The notes under the pieces were generated by a model, which did no database searches, was not told the DNA's origin, and saw only the letters and a list, made by a program, of their open reading frames with translations. A stretch of 64,000 nucleotides of DNA from Stomorhina lunata (taxonomy: Eukaryota > Arthropoda > Insecta > Diptera > Rhiniidae). This document shows, piece by piece, positions 25,241 to 35,801 of this stretch. The first letter of the stretch is position 1. Every line of letters starts with the position of its first letter. The position numbers and the translations under genes are program-made. Location of the stretch: positions 92,759,385-92,823,384 of the forward strand of contig OW121744.1 of NCBI GenBank assembly GCA_933228675.1, given 5' to 3'.

Positions 25241-27930
25241 ATTTTCAAAAAAAAGGATATATAGCTAGCCATTAGAAGGATTCTAAATTTAGGACTATTT
25301 TCAAGGGCGATATATTTTAATGTGGTAAAAGCAACTTGTAAGCGTATTTTTTGTTCAAATTTGTAGGTCTTTCCTTTTCATAATTCAATAAAAATTTTAG
25401 AAATAAAAAAAAAAAATTGAAAAAATAGTTGAGTTGTCATTTCGAATCAAAAAAGGATATATGACAAACTTTTTAAAGTGTAAGAATTTTGTTCAAAAAT
25501 AAGTCATATATAAAATGTTCTTAAAAACCTCAGAACTTAAGAAAGTTTAGATTAAAACAATCGAGGACTTAGCAGGTTAATTGCAATATTTTATCATAAT
25601 TTTTACTTAGTTCTTAAACTAGAATTATTTACTTTTAATAAAAATCATTTGAAGTGAAAAATTAAAAAATCCCAAAAAAGGATATATAGCTAGCTATTAG
25701 AAGGATTCTTAACTAAAGATTTTTTTCAAGACCAGCACATTTTTGGAGGGAAACAGCAACTTGTAAGCCAATTTTTTGTTAAAAAATTTATTTCTTTGTT
25801 ATTAAAATTTTTAAAAATTTAAAAAAAATTCAAGAATTTTTTTTTATTTTTTTTTTAATTTAACAAAAAATTAAAAAATATTTGAAAATTTCCTTTGGCA
25901 AACCTTTTCAGAATAATGTGCTTGCATATAAAAACCATGGATAGTTTTGATAAGCAAAAACATTTAAAATTTTTATAGTTTATTTCAAAAAAAGGATATA
26001 TGACACACTTTTTGAGAATAAAAGTTTATTAAACAAAATGAACAGATACTTCAATTTTGATAAAAATTTCAAACTTTAAGAGAGTTTATATAAAAAAAAA
26101 AAAATTGGTACAATTTTAAACAAAAGTTTCAAAAAGGATATATGGAAATTTCGAGAATGAAATGTTATTGCCGATTATTTTTAAAGGCACCAGCAGAAAC
26201 TAGTAGTTGTAGTTTCGTTAATTTTTTTTAGATTTTTACACTTTTTTATTTGAATCATCAAAAAACGTTCATAAGGTTTTTAAATATTAAAAGGTTCACC
26301 TTAGCAAACATATTCCACAAAGTCTGTAAGCAAAATTTATGAATTGAAAATATTTTCTAACATATTTTCAAAAAAGGATATGTGGCAAGCTTTTAAAAGA
26401 TTACAATTTTTTTAGAAAAAACTTATAGTAAATAAAACTTTTAATAAAACCACAACCTTTTTAAGAGTTTTGAGATTCTAAGACTTTGCTTAGGTCCTTA
26501 AAAGACAGGGAAAATATTTGGCTGCAAGATGACCCAAAACTGATCTATGTTTTAAGGTGTGATATAAAAAACCATAACACACTGTTAAAAAAAAATATAA
26601 AAGTAAACCAAATTTATGAATTGAAATTTTTTTCAACATATTTAAAAAAAAGGATATGTGACAAGCTTCTTAAGGATAACAATTTTTTGGAAAAAAATTA
26701 TAGTTAATAAGATCTTAATTAAAACCACAACCTTTTGAAGAGTTTTAAGATTGTAGGACTTTGTTTAGGTTCTTAAAAAAATGGGTATATTTTTTGCAAC
26801 AGAAAGGACCAAAATTGATCGATAATAAAAGGGTATATATTTAGTTATAAGAAGGACCGAAATTGGTCGATATTTATTTGGTGTAATATAAAAAAAAGTA
26901 TAATATAGTGTTAAAAAATATTAAAGTAAACCAAATTTATGAAACCAAATTTATGAATTAGTTTAGCACATTTTCAAAAAAGGATATGTGGCAAGCTTCT
27001 TAAGAATAACAACTTTTTTGAAATATTGTATAAAAAATCAAATTTTAATTAAAACCACAACCCTTTGAAGTATTTTAAGATTGTAAGACTTTGTTTAGGT
27101 CCATAAAAAATGGGTATATATTAAGCCACAAGTACGACCAAAATTGGTCAATATTTTCGGTCTGATATAAAAAAGTATAACATAATGTTATAAAATATTA
27201 AATAAACCAAATTTATAAAATAAAAAATATTTTTATTAACTTATTTTAAAAAAAAGGATATGTGACAAGAATCTTAAGGATAACAATTTTTTGGAAAAAA
27301 TGTATAGTAAATAAAACTTTAATTAATATCACAACCTTTTGAAGGGTTTTGAGATTGTAAGACTTTGTTTAGGTCCTTAATAATAACAGGGTATATATTA
27401 ACCTACAAAAAGGACCATGATTGCTTAATACTTTTTGGTGTGATATAAAAAAGTAAAATATACTTCTATAAAATATAAAAAAAACAGGCTTCAATAAATC
27501 CTTTTAAGAATAACTCTTAGTTTTTTGGCAGTTTTTTCACAAAAGGATATATGAACAACTTTTTTATTAATCAAATTAAATTCGAAAAGAGTATATAAAA
27601 TAATATTTGTTAAAAAATACAGCCTTTAAGAGTTTTTTAAGCATTATGCAAATAAAGGATATATGTCAAGCTTCCTTAGAATTATATATTTTTGAAAAAA
27701 GACGATACATAATAGTTCTAGAAGGAAAACTGCAACCGTAAACAAAATTTCCAGTTAACAAAAGTTCTTTATTAATAAAAATTTGGTAACTGAAAAAACC
27801 AACTTTTTTAAAAAATATAATTTTCTATGTAAATTAAAATCATTTAAGAAAAAGTATATACAAATTTTATTGTTTTAAAAGAAAAATTTGAATTTTTTTA
27901 AAATAAAGGATATATGAACAACATTTTAAG
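24355..27930 (+). repeat. Two-box repeat family, block III (+ orientation)
   Basis: About 13 copies have GGATAT near 24360, 25255, 25455, 25680, 25994, 26135, 26376, 26653, 26985, 27257, 27545, 27656 and 27908. At 25.2-26.0 kb two unit types alternate: GGATATATAGCTAGC (25255, 25680) and GGATATATGACA (25455, 25994). At 26.3-27.4 kb a subfamily repeats GGATATGTGACAAGCTTCTTAAGGA-like sequence followed by an ACCACAACCTTTTGAAG segment and TTTGTTTAGGTCC, with a period near 270-330 bp. The second box is recognisable as GCAACTTGTAAGC at 25334 and 25754. Confidence 0.85.
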
Positions 27931-28062
27931 GACACTTAGAAACTTAGAAAAACCAAAAGAAAATGAAACTTTAATATAATCTACAAATCTTTAACATTTA
28001 TTTAACAAGATTCTTCTATACTTTTTTAATTAAATCCTATTTTTGTTTAAATAAATTTCGTT

Positions 28063-28102
28063 CTAATTTTCTTTATTCTCTCTTCTCTTATTTCAGGTAA
28101 GT
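28063..28102 (+). promoter_or_regulatory. Recursive-splicing (ratchet) site
   Basis: A CTAAT branch-point consensus lies at 28063-28067. It is followed by an almost pure pyrimidine tract, then TTATTTCAG ending at 28096, directly abutted by GTAAGTCAG from 28097. A strong 3' splice site fused to a perfect 5' splice site with no exon between is the structure used for stepwise removal of long introns in Drosophila, where the joined exon regenerates a donor. It implies a transcript running along the + strand through this window. No host exon is visible within the window, so the host gene is not identified. A chance match is possible but unlikely given branch point, tract and both splice consensus sequences together. 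Confidence 0.7.
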
Positions 28103-28576
28103 CAGCTTGAAAAAATACTACAGCATCTAAAAATAGTTTCACTTATTCGTACAAGTGAGTGAGTAAGTGGATTCTTTATGTAAATATTCACATTATAAAT
28201 TCTAATTAAAATTTTATTACTCTTATCTATGTTTTTTTGTGTGACATAAATACATTCAAGCATTTGGAAAAAAGTTTTTAATAACAATTAAATGTTAATG
28301 AATATAATAGTTATTGAGTTAATGAAAATTACAAACTGGAACTTGTTTTTAAACTTTGAAAAGGTAAAAATATTGTAGTTGATTATAATAAGGATTAAGC
28401 CAGTTTTCATTTGCAAGGATAATTTTGTTAGATATTTTTCTAAACACAGGAAAGTTATTATAATAATTGTTATTGTACGACTGATTAAAGAGAATTCTAA
28501 TAGTTTGAGTTTACATATTAAGTAAAAGATCTCTAATGTCCTTACGGAATTTGAATATATAAGTTTTTGAAAAAAA
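28103..28576. other. Gene-free stretch downstream of the ratchet site
   Basis: AT-rich non-coding sequence. No exon-like open frame starts or ends at the splice junction. Confidence 0.5.
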
Positions 28577-30153
28577 TCTTCTTATCATTATTTTTTCTAT
28601 AGAAAAATCTTCCTATCGTCATTTTTTCTATAGAAAAATCTTCCTATCGTCATTTTTTCTATAGAAAAATCTTCCTATCGTCATTTTTTCTATAGAAAAA
28701 TCTTCCTATCGTCATTTTTTCTATAGAAAAATCTTCCTATCATCATTTTTTCTATAGAAAAATCTTCCTATCGTCATTTTTTCTATAGAAAAATCTTCCT
28801 ATCGTCATTTTTTCTATAGAAAAATCTTCCTATCGTCATTTTTTCTATAGAAAAATCTTCCTATCGTCATTTTTTTTATAGAAAAATCTTCCTATCGTCA
28901 TTTTTTCTATAGAAAAATCTTCCTATCGTCATTTTTTCTATAGACAAATCTTCCTATCGTCATTTTTTCTATAGAAAAATCTTCCTATCGTAATTTTTTC
29001 TATAAAAAAAATCTTCCTATCGTCATTTTTTCTATAGAAAAATCTTCCTATCGTCATTTTTTCTATAGAAAAATCTTCCTATCGTCATTTTTTCTATAGA
29101 AAAATCTTCCTGTCGTCATTTTTTCTATAGAAAAATCTTCCTATCGTCATTTTTTCTATAGAAAAATCTTCCTATCGTCATTTTTTCTATAGAAAAATCT
29201 TCGTATCGTCATTTTTTCTATAGAAAAATCTTCCTATCGTCATTTTTTCTATAGAAAAATCTTCCTATCGTCATTTTTTCTATAGAAAAATCTTCCTTTC
29301 TTCATTTTTTCTATAGAAAAATCTTCCTATCGTCATTTTTTCTATAGACAAATCTTCCTATCGTCATTTTTTCTATAGAAAAATCTTCCTATCGTAATTT
29401 TTTCTATAAAAAAATCTTCCTATCGTAATTTTTTCTATAGAAAAATCTTCCTATCATCATTTTTTCTATAGAAAAATCTTCCTATCGTCATTTTTTCTAT
29501 AGAAAAATCTTCCTATCGTCATTTTTTCTATAGAAAAATCTTCCTATCGTCATTTTTTCTATAGAAAAATCTTCCTATCGTCATTTTTTCTATAGAAAAA
29601 TCTTCCTATCGTCATTTTTTCTATAGAAAAATCTTCCTATCGTCATTTTTTCTATAGAAAAATCTTCCTATCGTCATTTTTTCTATAGAAAAATCTTCCT
29701 ATCGTCATTTTTTCTATAGAAAAATCTTCCTATCGTCATTTTTTCTATAGAAAAATCTTCCTATCGTCATTTTTTCTATAGAAAAATCTTCCTATCGTCA
29801 TTTTTTCTATAGAAAAATCTTCCTATCGTCATTTTTTCTATAGAAAAATCTTCCTATCGTCATTTTTTCTATAGAAAAATCTTCCTATCGTCATTTTTTC
29901 TATAGAAAAATCTTCCTTTCTTCATTTTTTCTATAGAAAAATTTTCTTATCGTCATTTTTTCTATAGAAAAATCTTCCTATCGTCATTTTTTCTATAGAA
30001 AAATCTTCCTATCGTCATTTTTTCTATAGAAAAATCTTCCTATCGTCATTTTTTCTATAAAAAAATCTTCCTATCGTCATTTTGTCTATAGAAAAATCTT
30101 GGTATCGTTGTTTTTTCTATAGAAAAATCTTCCTAACGTCATTTTTTGTATAG
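28577..30153 (+). repeat. 31-bp minisatellite with CTATAG palindrome (array A)
   Basis: About 51 tandem copies of a 31-bp unit consisting of TCTTCCTATCGTCA followed by TTTTTTCTATAGAAAAA. Most units are identical. Each holds the 16-bp perfect palindrome TTTTTCTATAGAAAAA. Rare variants (GACAAATC, CGTAATTT with CTATAAAA, CTTTCTTCA) occur in repeated combinations, which marks internal duplications. Confidence 0.95.
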
Positions 30154-30665
30154 AAAAGTACCTTTTATAAATAAAAGTACTCTTTAGAAATAAAAGTACC
30201 TTTTAGAAATAAAAGTACATTTTAGAAATAAAAGTACCTTTTAGAAATAAAAGTACCTTTTAGAAATAAAAGTACCTTTTAGAAATAAAAGTAACTTTTT
30301 AGAAATAAAAGTACCTTTTAGAAATAAAAGTACCTTTTAGAAATAAAAGTACCTTTTAGAAATAAAAGTACCTTTAAGAATTAAAAGTACCTTTTAGAAA
30401 TAAAAGTACCTTTTAAAAATAAAAGTAACTTTTAGAAATAAAAGTACCTTTTGACAATAAAAGTACCTTTTAGAAATAAAAGTACCTTTTAGAGAAAAAA
30501 AGTACCTTTTCGAAATAAAAGTACCTTTTCGAAATAAAAGTACCTTTTCGAAATAAAAGTACCTTTTTGAAATAAAATTACGTTTTCGAAATAAAAGTAC
30601 CTTTTAGAAATAAAAGTACTTTTTAGAGATTAAATAACATCTTAGAGATAAAAGTACCTTTTCGG
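30154..30665 (+). repeat. 20-bp minisatellite, AAAAGTACCTTTTAGAAATA (array B)
   Basis: About 25 tandem copies of the 20-bp unit, fused directly to the end of array A at about 30153. Variants with TTCGAAATA cluster at 30.5-30.6 kb. The same unit is found in inverted orientation at 41650-41766. Confidence 0.93.
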
Positions 30666-30798
30666 AAAATACTTAAATAAGTGAATTTATTATTGATTGA
30701 AATTTATTATTTTTTGGGACTTAAAAAAATGGTGTACATGCGTATAAACTATTGTTTTTATGTGTTTATAGCTTAAAGTTCCTCTTATGGAAGAAGTT

Positions 30799-30832
<34 letters not shown>

Positions 30833-30885
30833 TAGGACCAGCACTCAGGGGATGACCCCTACTTATGCAATGCATTGTGTTGGAA

Positions 30886-33789
30886 CTAGGAAAATAGGTT
30901 ATGGGAGGGTGGATAGATGGAGTAGTGTTTATGGACATTTGATTTGAACTTTCCTATATTGCAACTGGCAGGAAAAATTTCTGCGGGAAGTAAATTCCAC
31001 ATACGAACTGTACGGCTAAAGAATGAATTTTCTCTGTAGTGTGTTGTTCTGTCTACTGGCCAATCGACTACGAAGGGATGAGCTCTAACAGATAGACGTG
31101 TATTGCGTAAAAAAATTCTAGTTTCGGGAACGAGTTCCCTGATTTCATTAGAGCACATTCCAAAGTAGTAACGATAGAACAGTGTGACACAACCCACATT
31201 GCGACGGTGCTCCAGTGAATCAATAGAGTTGGATACCCTACTGTCACCAATAAGCACCTTCGCCCTCTCCTGTACTCGGTCAAGAAGCTCCAAAATAGAC
31301 TTTGAAGCACCGGCCCATACATGAGAGTTGTATTCCATTTTCGGTCGGATATAGGTGGTATAAATAGTAAGGAGATCAGATGAAGTGAAGTATGTCTTGC
31401 ACCGTTTTAGAAAACCGAGACACTTGAATGCTTCTTTCGACACTTGAAAAATGTGTTCAGTCCACCGGACATCACATTGAATTCTCATGCCCAGAACATC
31501 AAGAGTATCTGATTCCTCGATATTTTCACCACCCATTAATACAGATGAAGTAACATGATCCGCCGTGCGTTTATGCGTGAGCATACAACATTGAGTTTTC
31601 CGCGCATTAAAATCGACTCTATTCGCACGACCCCATTCTGAGATTGCTTCTAAATCGCGGTTTAATGATTCATTCATGTTTTGCCTCATAGTACCAATCT
31701 CTAAAGGGTTTGGTCTATGATTGAATGAATACGAATGGCAAATGTTACTATCATCTGCAAAAGAGTAGATAGGATTGGAAGTTTGACGTAGAAGGTCGTT
31801 TATAAAGATAAGAAATAGAGTAGGAGAAAGAACGGAGCCTTGCGGTACCCCTGAATTTAGCTTGAACTCGTTTGATGAGATCCCATCTACAACAACTCTT
31901 ATAGTGCGATCTCTGAGGAAGCTCGATATAAATCGAGAGAAGATATTACCGACACCAAAAGCAATAAGTTTTGATAGAAGTGCTCCGTGCCACACTCTAT
32001 CAAACGCCTTGGAAATATCCAGAGCCACAACTTTACTTTCGCCAAAACGGTGTATTGAATGACACCATTTTTCCGAAAGGAAGGCTAGCAGGTCTCCCGT
32101 AGAGCGTCCCCTACGAAATCCATACTGGCGGTCGCTTAGTAGGTTGTTAGATTCCAGATATTTCACAAGATGGTGGTTTACCATACTCTCCAAAACTTTG
32201 GAGAGTGCAGAACAAATTGCTATTGGGCGGTAATTTTCAGGGTTGGTAGCCTCACCCTTTTTAGGGATTGGCGTTACATTAGCAACCTTCCAACACCGAG
32301 GAAATGTACCAGCTTGGTACAAGGTGCTGAAAAGGTTGGCTAATGGACGCGAAAGCGTCGAACAGCACTGCTTCAAGACCAGTGCTGGAATGCCATCCGG
32401 CCCTGAAGACTTGTTTATGTTGAGATCTGCTAAAACCCTTTTTACAGCACGGACGCGAAAGAATATCTTTGGCATAGTTACAGATACTCTTTCGAGCTCG
32501 GGCGGAGGTTGAGTGCTTTCCGGCAAGCGGGAATTGCTTGCAAATAATTCAGCTAAAAGGTTAGCTTTGTCAACCGGGTCAGTGAATGTTTGACCATTCT
32601 TTAAAAGAGAAGAAATTGAAGAACTAGCATTATTCTTAACTCTTTTAACGAATGACCAGAAACTCTTGCTGCCCCGAGGAGCAGCAAGAATTTTAGTACG
32701 AAGACGCTGCTCGTACAAAGCTTTTTCACGTCTTAATACTTTGGCACATGTAAGCCTTGCACGTTTGCGTTGCAAATCAGTAACTGGATTTTGGTTATTG
32801 CGCCAGTTTCTGAAAGCTTCCTCTCGGGATCTGACTGCTTGTTTGCACGTCTGATTAAACCAAGTTTTTACCTTTGGTTTAATCGAAATGTTTTTCACTG
32901 GGATAAACATTTTCATTCCCAGCTTAATAACATTAGAAACCATTTCCGCCGAGGCATTGACATTACTGTCGAGGAAACACAGTTTCCAGTTAAAATGCCT
33001 ATAGAATTCGTTGAGCTCTGCCCAACGACCTTTTTCGTATAGAAAAATTGAACGTTTCGTAGCTGTTTGCGAAATGCTGCGAAGTGAGGAGAGCGAAAAA
33101 GAGGCGGAAATGGTACAATGATCGGAATTTCCGAGAGGTGCAAGAACCTTTACTTCATACTTATCAGGGTGTGAAGTAAGGAAAAGGTCAAGGATGTTTT
33201 GTTGGTGCCCATCAACACATGGAATATGTGTTGGCTCATTCACCAGTTGCGCAAGGTGATTGTGCGCTGCAAATAACTCAACATATTGGCCTTCAGGAGT
33301 TGTGTGGCTCGAATGGCGAAGCCAGGACGAGTTGTGAACATTGAAATCACCAGCAATAACGATTTCACTGCTCGGACAACTCTCGAGGATCTTCGAAATT
33401 GAATCGGAAAGGGCATCGAAGCCAGATAAAGTTGTGCCCCTTTCCGCGTTTGGACTTCTATAAAGAAACCCGAAGTACAAAAGATGCGCCCTGATTCTGA
33501 ATTTAACCCAGAGACAGCTAAATTCGTTATCATGCGTGCCTAATGATTGCTGGCACTGGTACGCAACTTCATCGCGAATGTACATTGCAATGCCCCTATG
33601 AAGGTTAAAAAGGGATAGGAATTGATACCCAGGTATGTGAAAATCCTGTGGATCAGCATTTTCAGATACCTGGGTTTCAGATAAGGCGAAAACATCCGGC
33701 CGATGGAGACAAATGTGTGCATAAACAGAGAAGAAATTCGCTCTTAGCCCACGTATGTTGCAGAAGTTTATGCTAAAACGATCTGCCAT
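30886..33789 (-). CDS. LINE endonuclease / reverse transcriptase
   Basis: This protein would nick target DNA and copy the element's RNA into the nick (target-primed reverse transcription). It has 967 residues from the ATG at 33787-33789; the open frame continues nine codons upstream but only to a TTG, so ATG followed by ADRFSINF is the better start. An APE-type endonuclease fills about residues 1-235: N11 in FCNIRGL, E38 in SETQ, GDFNVH with D148 and N150, and SDH with D223 and H224. The reverse transcriptase follows: NYRPIAICS near 520, LDISKAFD with D591 and D597, SGVPQGSVLSP near 646-656 and FADDS with D679 and D680. A C-terminal region includes YNSHVWAG and RMWNLLP. All expected catalytic residues are present and there is no stop or frameshift, so the copy may be young and possibly competent. 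No Cys/His zinc knuckle is obvious at the C-terminus. Confidence 0.93.
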   Translation of the reverse strand: MADRFSINFCNIRGLRANFFSVYAHICLHRPDVFALSETQVSENADPQDFHIPGYQFLSLFNLHRGIAMYIRDEVAYQCQQSLGTHDNEFSCLWVKFRIRAHLLYFGFLYRSPNAERGTTLSGFDALSDSISKILESCPSSEIVIAGDFNVHNSSWLRHSSHTTPEGQYVELFAAHNHLAQLVNEPTHIPCVDGHQQNILDLFLTSHPDKYEVKVLAPLGNSDHCTISASFSLSSLRSISQTATKRSIFLYEKGRWAELNEFYRHFNWKLCFLDSNVNASAEMVSNVIKLGMKMFIPVKNISIKPKVKTWFNQTCKQAVRSREEAFRNWRNNQNPVTDLQRKRARLTCAKVLRREKALYEQRLRTKILAAPRGSKSFWSFVKRVKNNASSSISSLLKNGQTFTDPVDKANLLAELFASNSRLPESTQPPPELERVSVTMPKIFFRVRAVKRVLADLNINKSSGPDGIPALVLKQCCSTLSRPLANLFSTLYQAGTFPRCWKVANVTPIPKKGEATNPENYRPIAICSALSKVLESMVNHHLVKYLESNNLLSDRQYGFRRGRSTGDLLAFLSEKWCHSIHRFGESKVVALDISKAFDRVWHGALLSKLIAFGVGNIFSRFISSFLRDRTIRVVVDGISSNEFKLNSGVPQGSVLSPTLFLIFINDLLRQTSNPIYSFADDSNICHSYSFNHRPNPLEIGTMRQNMNESLNRDLEAISEWGRANRVDFNARKTQCCMLTHKRTADHVTSSVLMGGENIEESDTLDVLGMRIQCDVRWTEHIFQVSKEAFKCLGFLKRCKTYFTSSDLLTIYTTYIRPKMEYNSHVWAGASKSILELLDRVQERAKVLIGDSRVSNSIDSLEHRRNVGCVTLFYRYYFGMCSNEIRELVPETRIFLRNTRLSVRAHPFVVDWPVDRTTHYRENSFFSRTVRMWNLLPAEIFPASCNIGKFKSNVHKHYSIYPPSHNLFS

Positions 33790-33823
33790 TGCAATATATT
33801 GAAAAAAACTAATCAATTGTCTA

Positions 33824-33943
33824 TTTATAGTAAAAGTCTCAAAGATGTTAATTGTTGTCTGCGATACTAATTAATGGTCAGTGTTATGCCTTCACCATTA
33901 AATAGTTTGACAACAATTAAATCAGTGATACTTTTACTATAAA
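33824..33943. repeat. Long inverted repeat in the LINE 5' region
   Basis: About 50-bp arms starting with TTTATAGTAAAAGT (33824) and ending with ACTTTTACTATAAA (33943) enclose a loop of about 15 nt. Further matched pieces are TTAATTGTTGTC / GACAACAATTAA and TTAATGGT / ACCATTAA, with small bulges. It begins 35 bp upstream of the LINE start codon, so the transcript would carry a long hairpin just before the ORF. Confidence 0.85.
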
Positions 33944-34059
33944 AAGGAAAAGGAAAGAAAACACAATGACAATTGCTAAAAGGGCCATAAAAGCCCTGAT
34001 CTGGTCATTGTTATGGCTAGGTGCCAACACTGATATATTTTTGTTGAAGTTAGGTTGTT

Positions 34060-35800
34060 GATGTAATGATATTAATGTTTGTAATGATGAGTGATGTTTT
34101 GTAGATTTGTTTGTTGTTGTAATAGAGTTATTGTGTTTGTTGTATTAAAAATAAAATAAGAGAAAAACTGGTTTGGAGAGTTTGTTTATTGTTGGATGTT
34201 ATTAATTTTGTGTTATTTCCACTGTTTGAGTTTATTGTTTGATTTTTAATTATTTCAATTTTTTGTTATTTTGGTTTTAATGTTAATATGTTTTTTTTTT
34301 TTTTATTTATTTATTTTATTGCACGCGTTTAATTTATTAATTATATATTAATTTTGTTTATCTTGTAGTGAAATACCAGAATAACATAAAATTCCTCTCT
34401 CTTTCTCAGAGACTTTTCCTAAGGACCATTTATTGTATGGGAGTAAAATATCAGGAAAATTAATATAAAAAATAAAAAAAGTCATTCATTATTTACGCAC
34501 TCTTTGTTAAATATGTTAAATGTTAAATATAATTTACAATTTATTAATGTTTTTTTCTTGAAATGCATTTAACAGTAATTTTACTATTCATCACACCAGG
34601 ATTTACATTTTATTAAATCATCCTTTTTTTCAAACACACACACACACATACATACAATAACAGAACGACTGAATAAATGAATGAATGAAAATGTGACTAC
34701 ATTCATGATTTTAATAAAAAGGGTAATTTCCTGCTGCAGTTAAGAGTTGAGTTGATGACGATGACGAGGACTATGAATGATGTTGTTCAAAGTAATTCTT
34801 TTTGTTGTTGTTGCATCCTGTTACACCTAGAATTTACCCCCGTCTTAAACAAAAAAACTCTGTATAAATTTTCTCTAGTTGAATAAAATCCTGTTTGGCT
34901 GCTGTTTGTAAAAAACATGAATGAATGAATAAGTGACTGAATGAAAGACTGAACACATGAATGAGTAAATAAGTAAGTGAGTGAGTGTCTAAATGTTTGA
35001 CGAACTGACTAAATGGTGAGACTTAAAGTTTGACTGTCTTTGGTTGCCAGCTTTCATAATATTTGTCTTCAGTTTCCATTTTTTTTTACTTCGCTGTATC
35101 TTTTTGCTCTATGGTCGTTTATGTAACCTGCATTCAAGGGTAACAAAGTTCATTTTCTTTAAAGCCCAGAAGTATTAAGCACATATGCATGTGTGTGTGT
35201 GTGTGTGTGTGTATAGGCATGTGTTAGAGTAAGTGTCTTTTTTCTTATTTAGGTTCCCCTCATTCTTGATGGTGTGATTTGAAGTATTTTAAAGGTGAAG
35301 TTGTTATTATTTTTTCATACATTTCCATTATTGTTGCTGATACATGTTGTACTGAACTTAGTAGCTCTGTTCTCAAGTGTCCCATAGTCTAGGTTGGCTG
35401 GTTGGTTTCTTTCTGGAGTATTATTGCATTTAGTATCTAAGTAACTTTTATTGTACTAAAGAAAAATAAAGTGATTTTTTTCTTGGTTTCTTGTTCCTGT
35501 AAATTCTTTTCTTTTTTTCTTCATTTCTTCACAAAAAGGTTAATCATGTAAATTTTATGCTTTTTTCTTTCATTTGCCTTCTTTCAACTGTTTTTGCAAA
35601 TAATATTGTGTTTCTTTTTTTCTTGCTAAATTGTCTGGCTTCAAGACAAGTAAGCACACACAAAAAAAAAGTAGGAAAAAAAGTATCTTTTCAATGCGTT
35701 CATTTGACAGTTAACAGATACATACATCTAAATGCCAAGTATCTGGATGTCTCTGGTGGGTTAGACCTAATCGTTGATGGGGTTGAGCACCCTACAACGA
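34060..35800. other. Gene-free stretch
   Basis: The left part (to about 34300) may be LINE leader. A T-run followed by ATTT repeats lies near 34290-34320, AATGAATG runs near 34680 and 34920, and a GT repeat at 35191-35212. No gene is recognised. Confidence 0.5.
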
Positions 35801-35801
35801 A

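Larger units (their letters stand above)
30801..34060 (-). mobile_element. Non-LTR retrotransposon (LINE), apparently full-length ORF
   Basis: On the - strand: a 5' region, one long endonuclease/reverse transcriptase ORF (30886-33789), a short 3' UTR with an AGGGG/CCCCT hairpin at 30847-30860, AATAAA at 30828-30833 and a 30-nt poly(A), seen as T at 30801-30830. The element is clearly richer in G+C than its flanks. The right (5') boundary is uncertain: composition falls off after about 34060, but a C/A-rich leader on the - strand could extend to about 34300. No separate ORF1 is seen. I found no target-site duplication matching GAAGAAGTTCC beside the tail. The single-ORF layout and motifs fit the CR1/L2/Jockey group; the clade is not resolved. 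Confidence 0.9.

Noticed and set aside
28577..30153. Regular 31-bp repeats resembling a CRISPR array
   Set aside because: Units are strictly head-to-tail with no unique spacers, the genome is eukaryotic and there are no cas genes.
30690..30938. 82-codon - strand open frame with a Lys run
   Set aside because: It crosses the LINE 3' UTR and poly(A); the Lys run is the tail.
31862..33533. Several open frames of 60-97 codons on both strands within the LINE
   Set aside because: Shadows of the 967-residue LINE ORF in other frames.
30790..34400. Search for a target-site duplication of the large LINE
   Set aside because: The sequence beside the poly(A) (GAAGAAGTTCC) has no match at the 5' side; TTCCTCT near 34393 is too short and not adjacent. 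No TSD is claimed.
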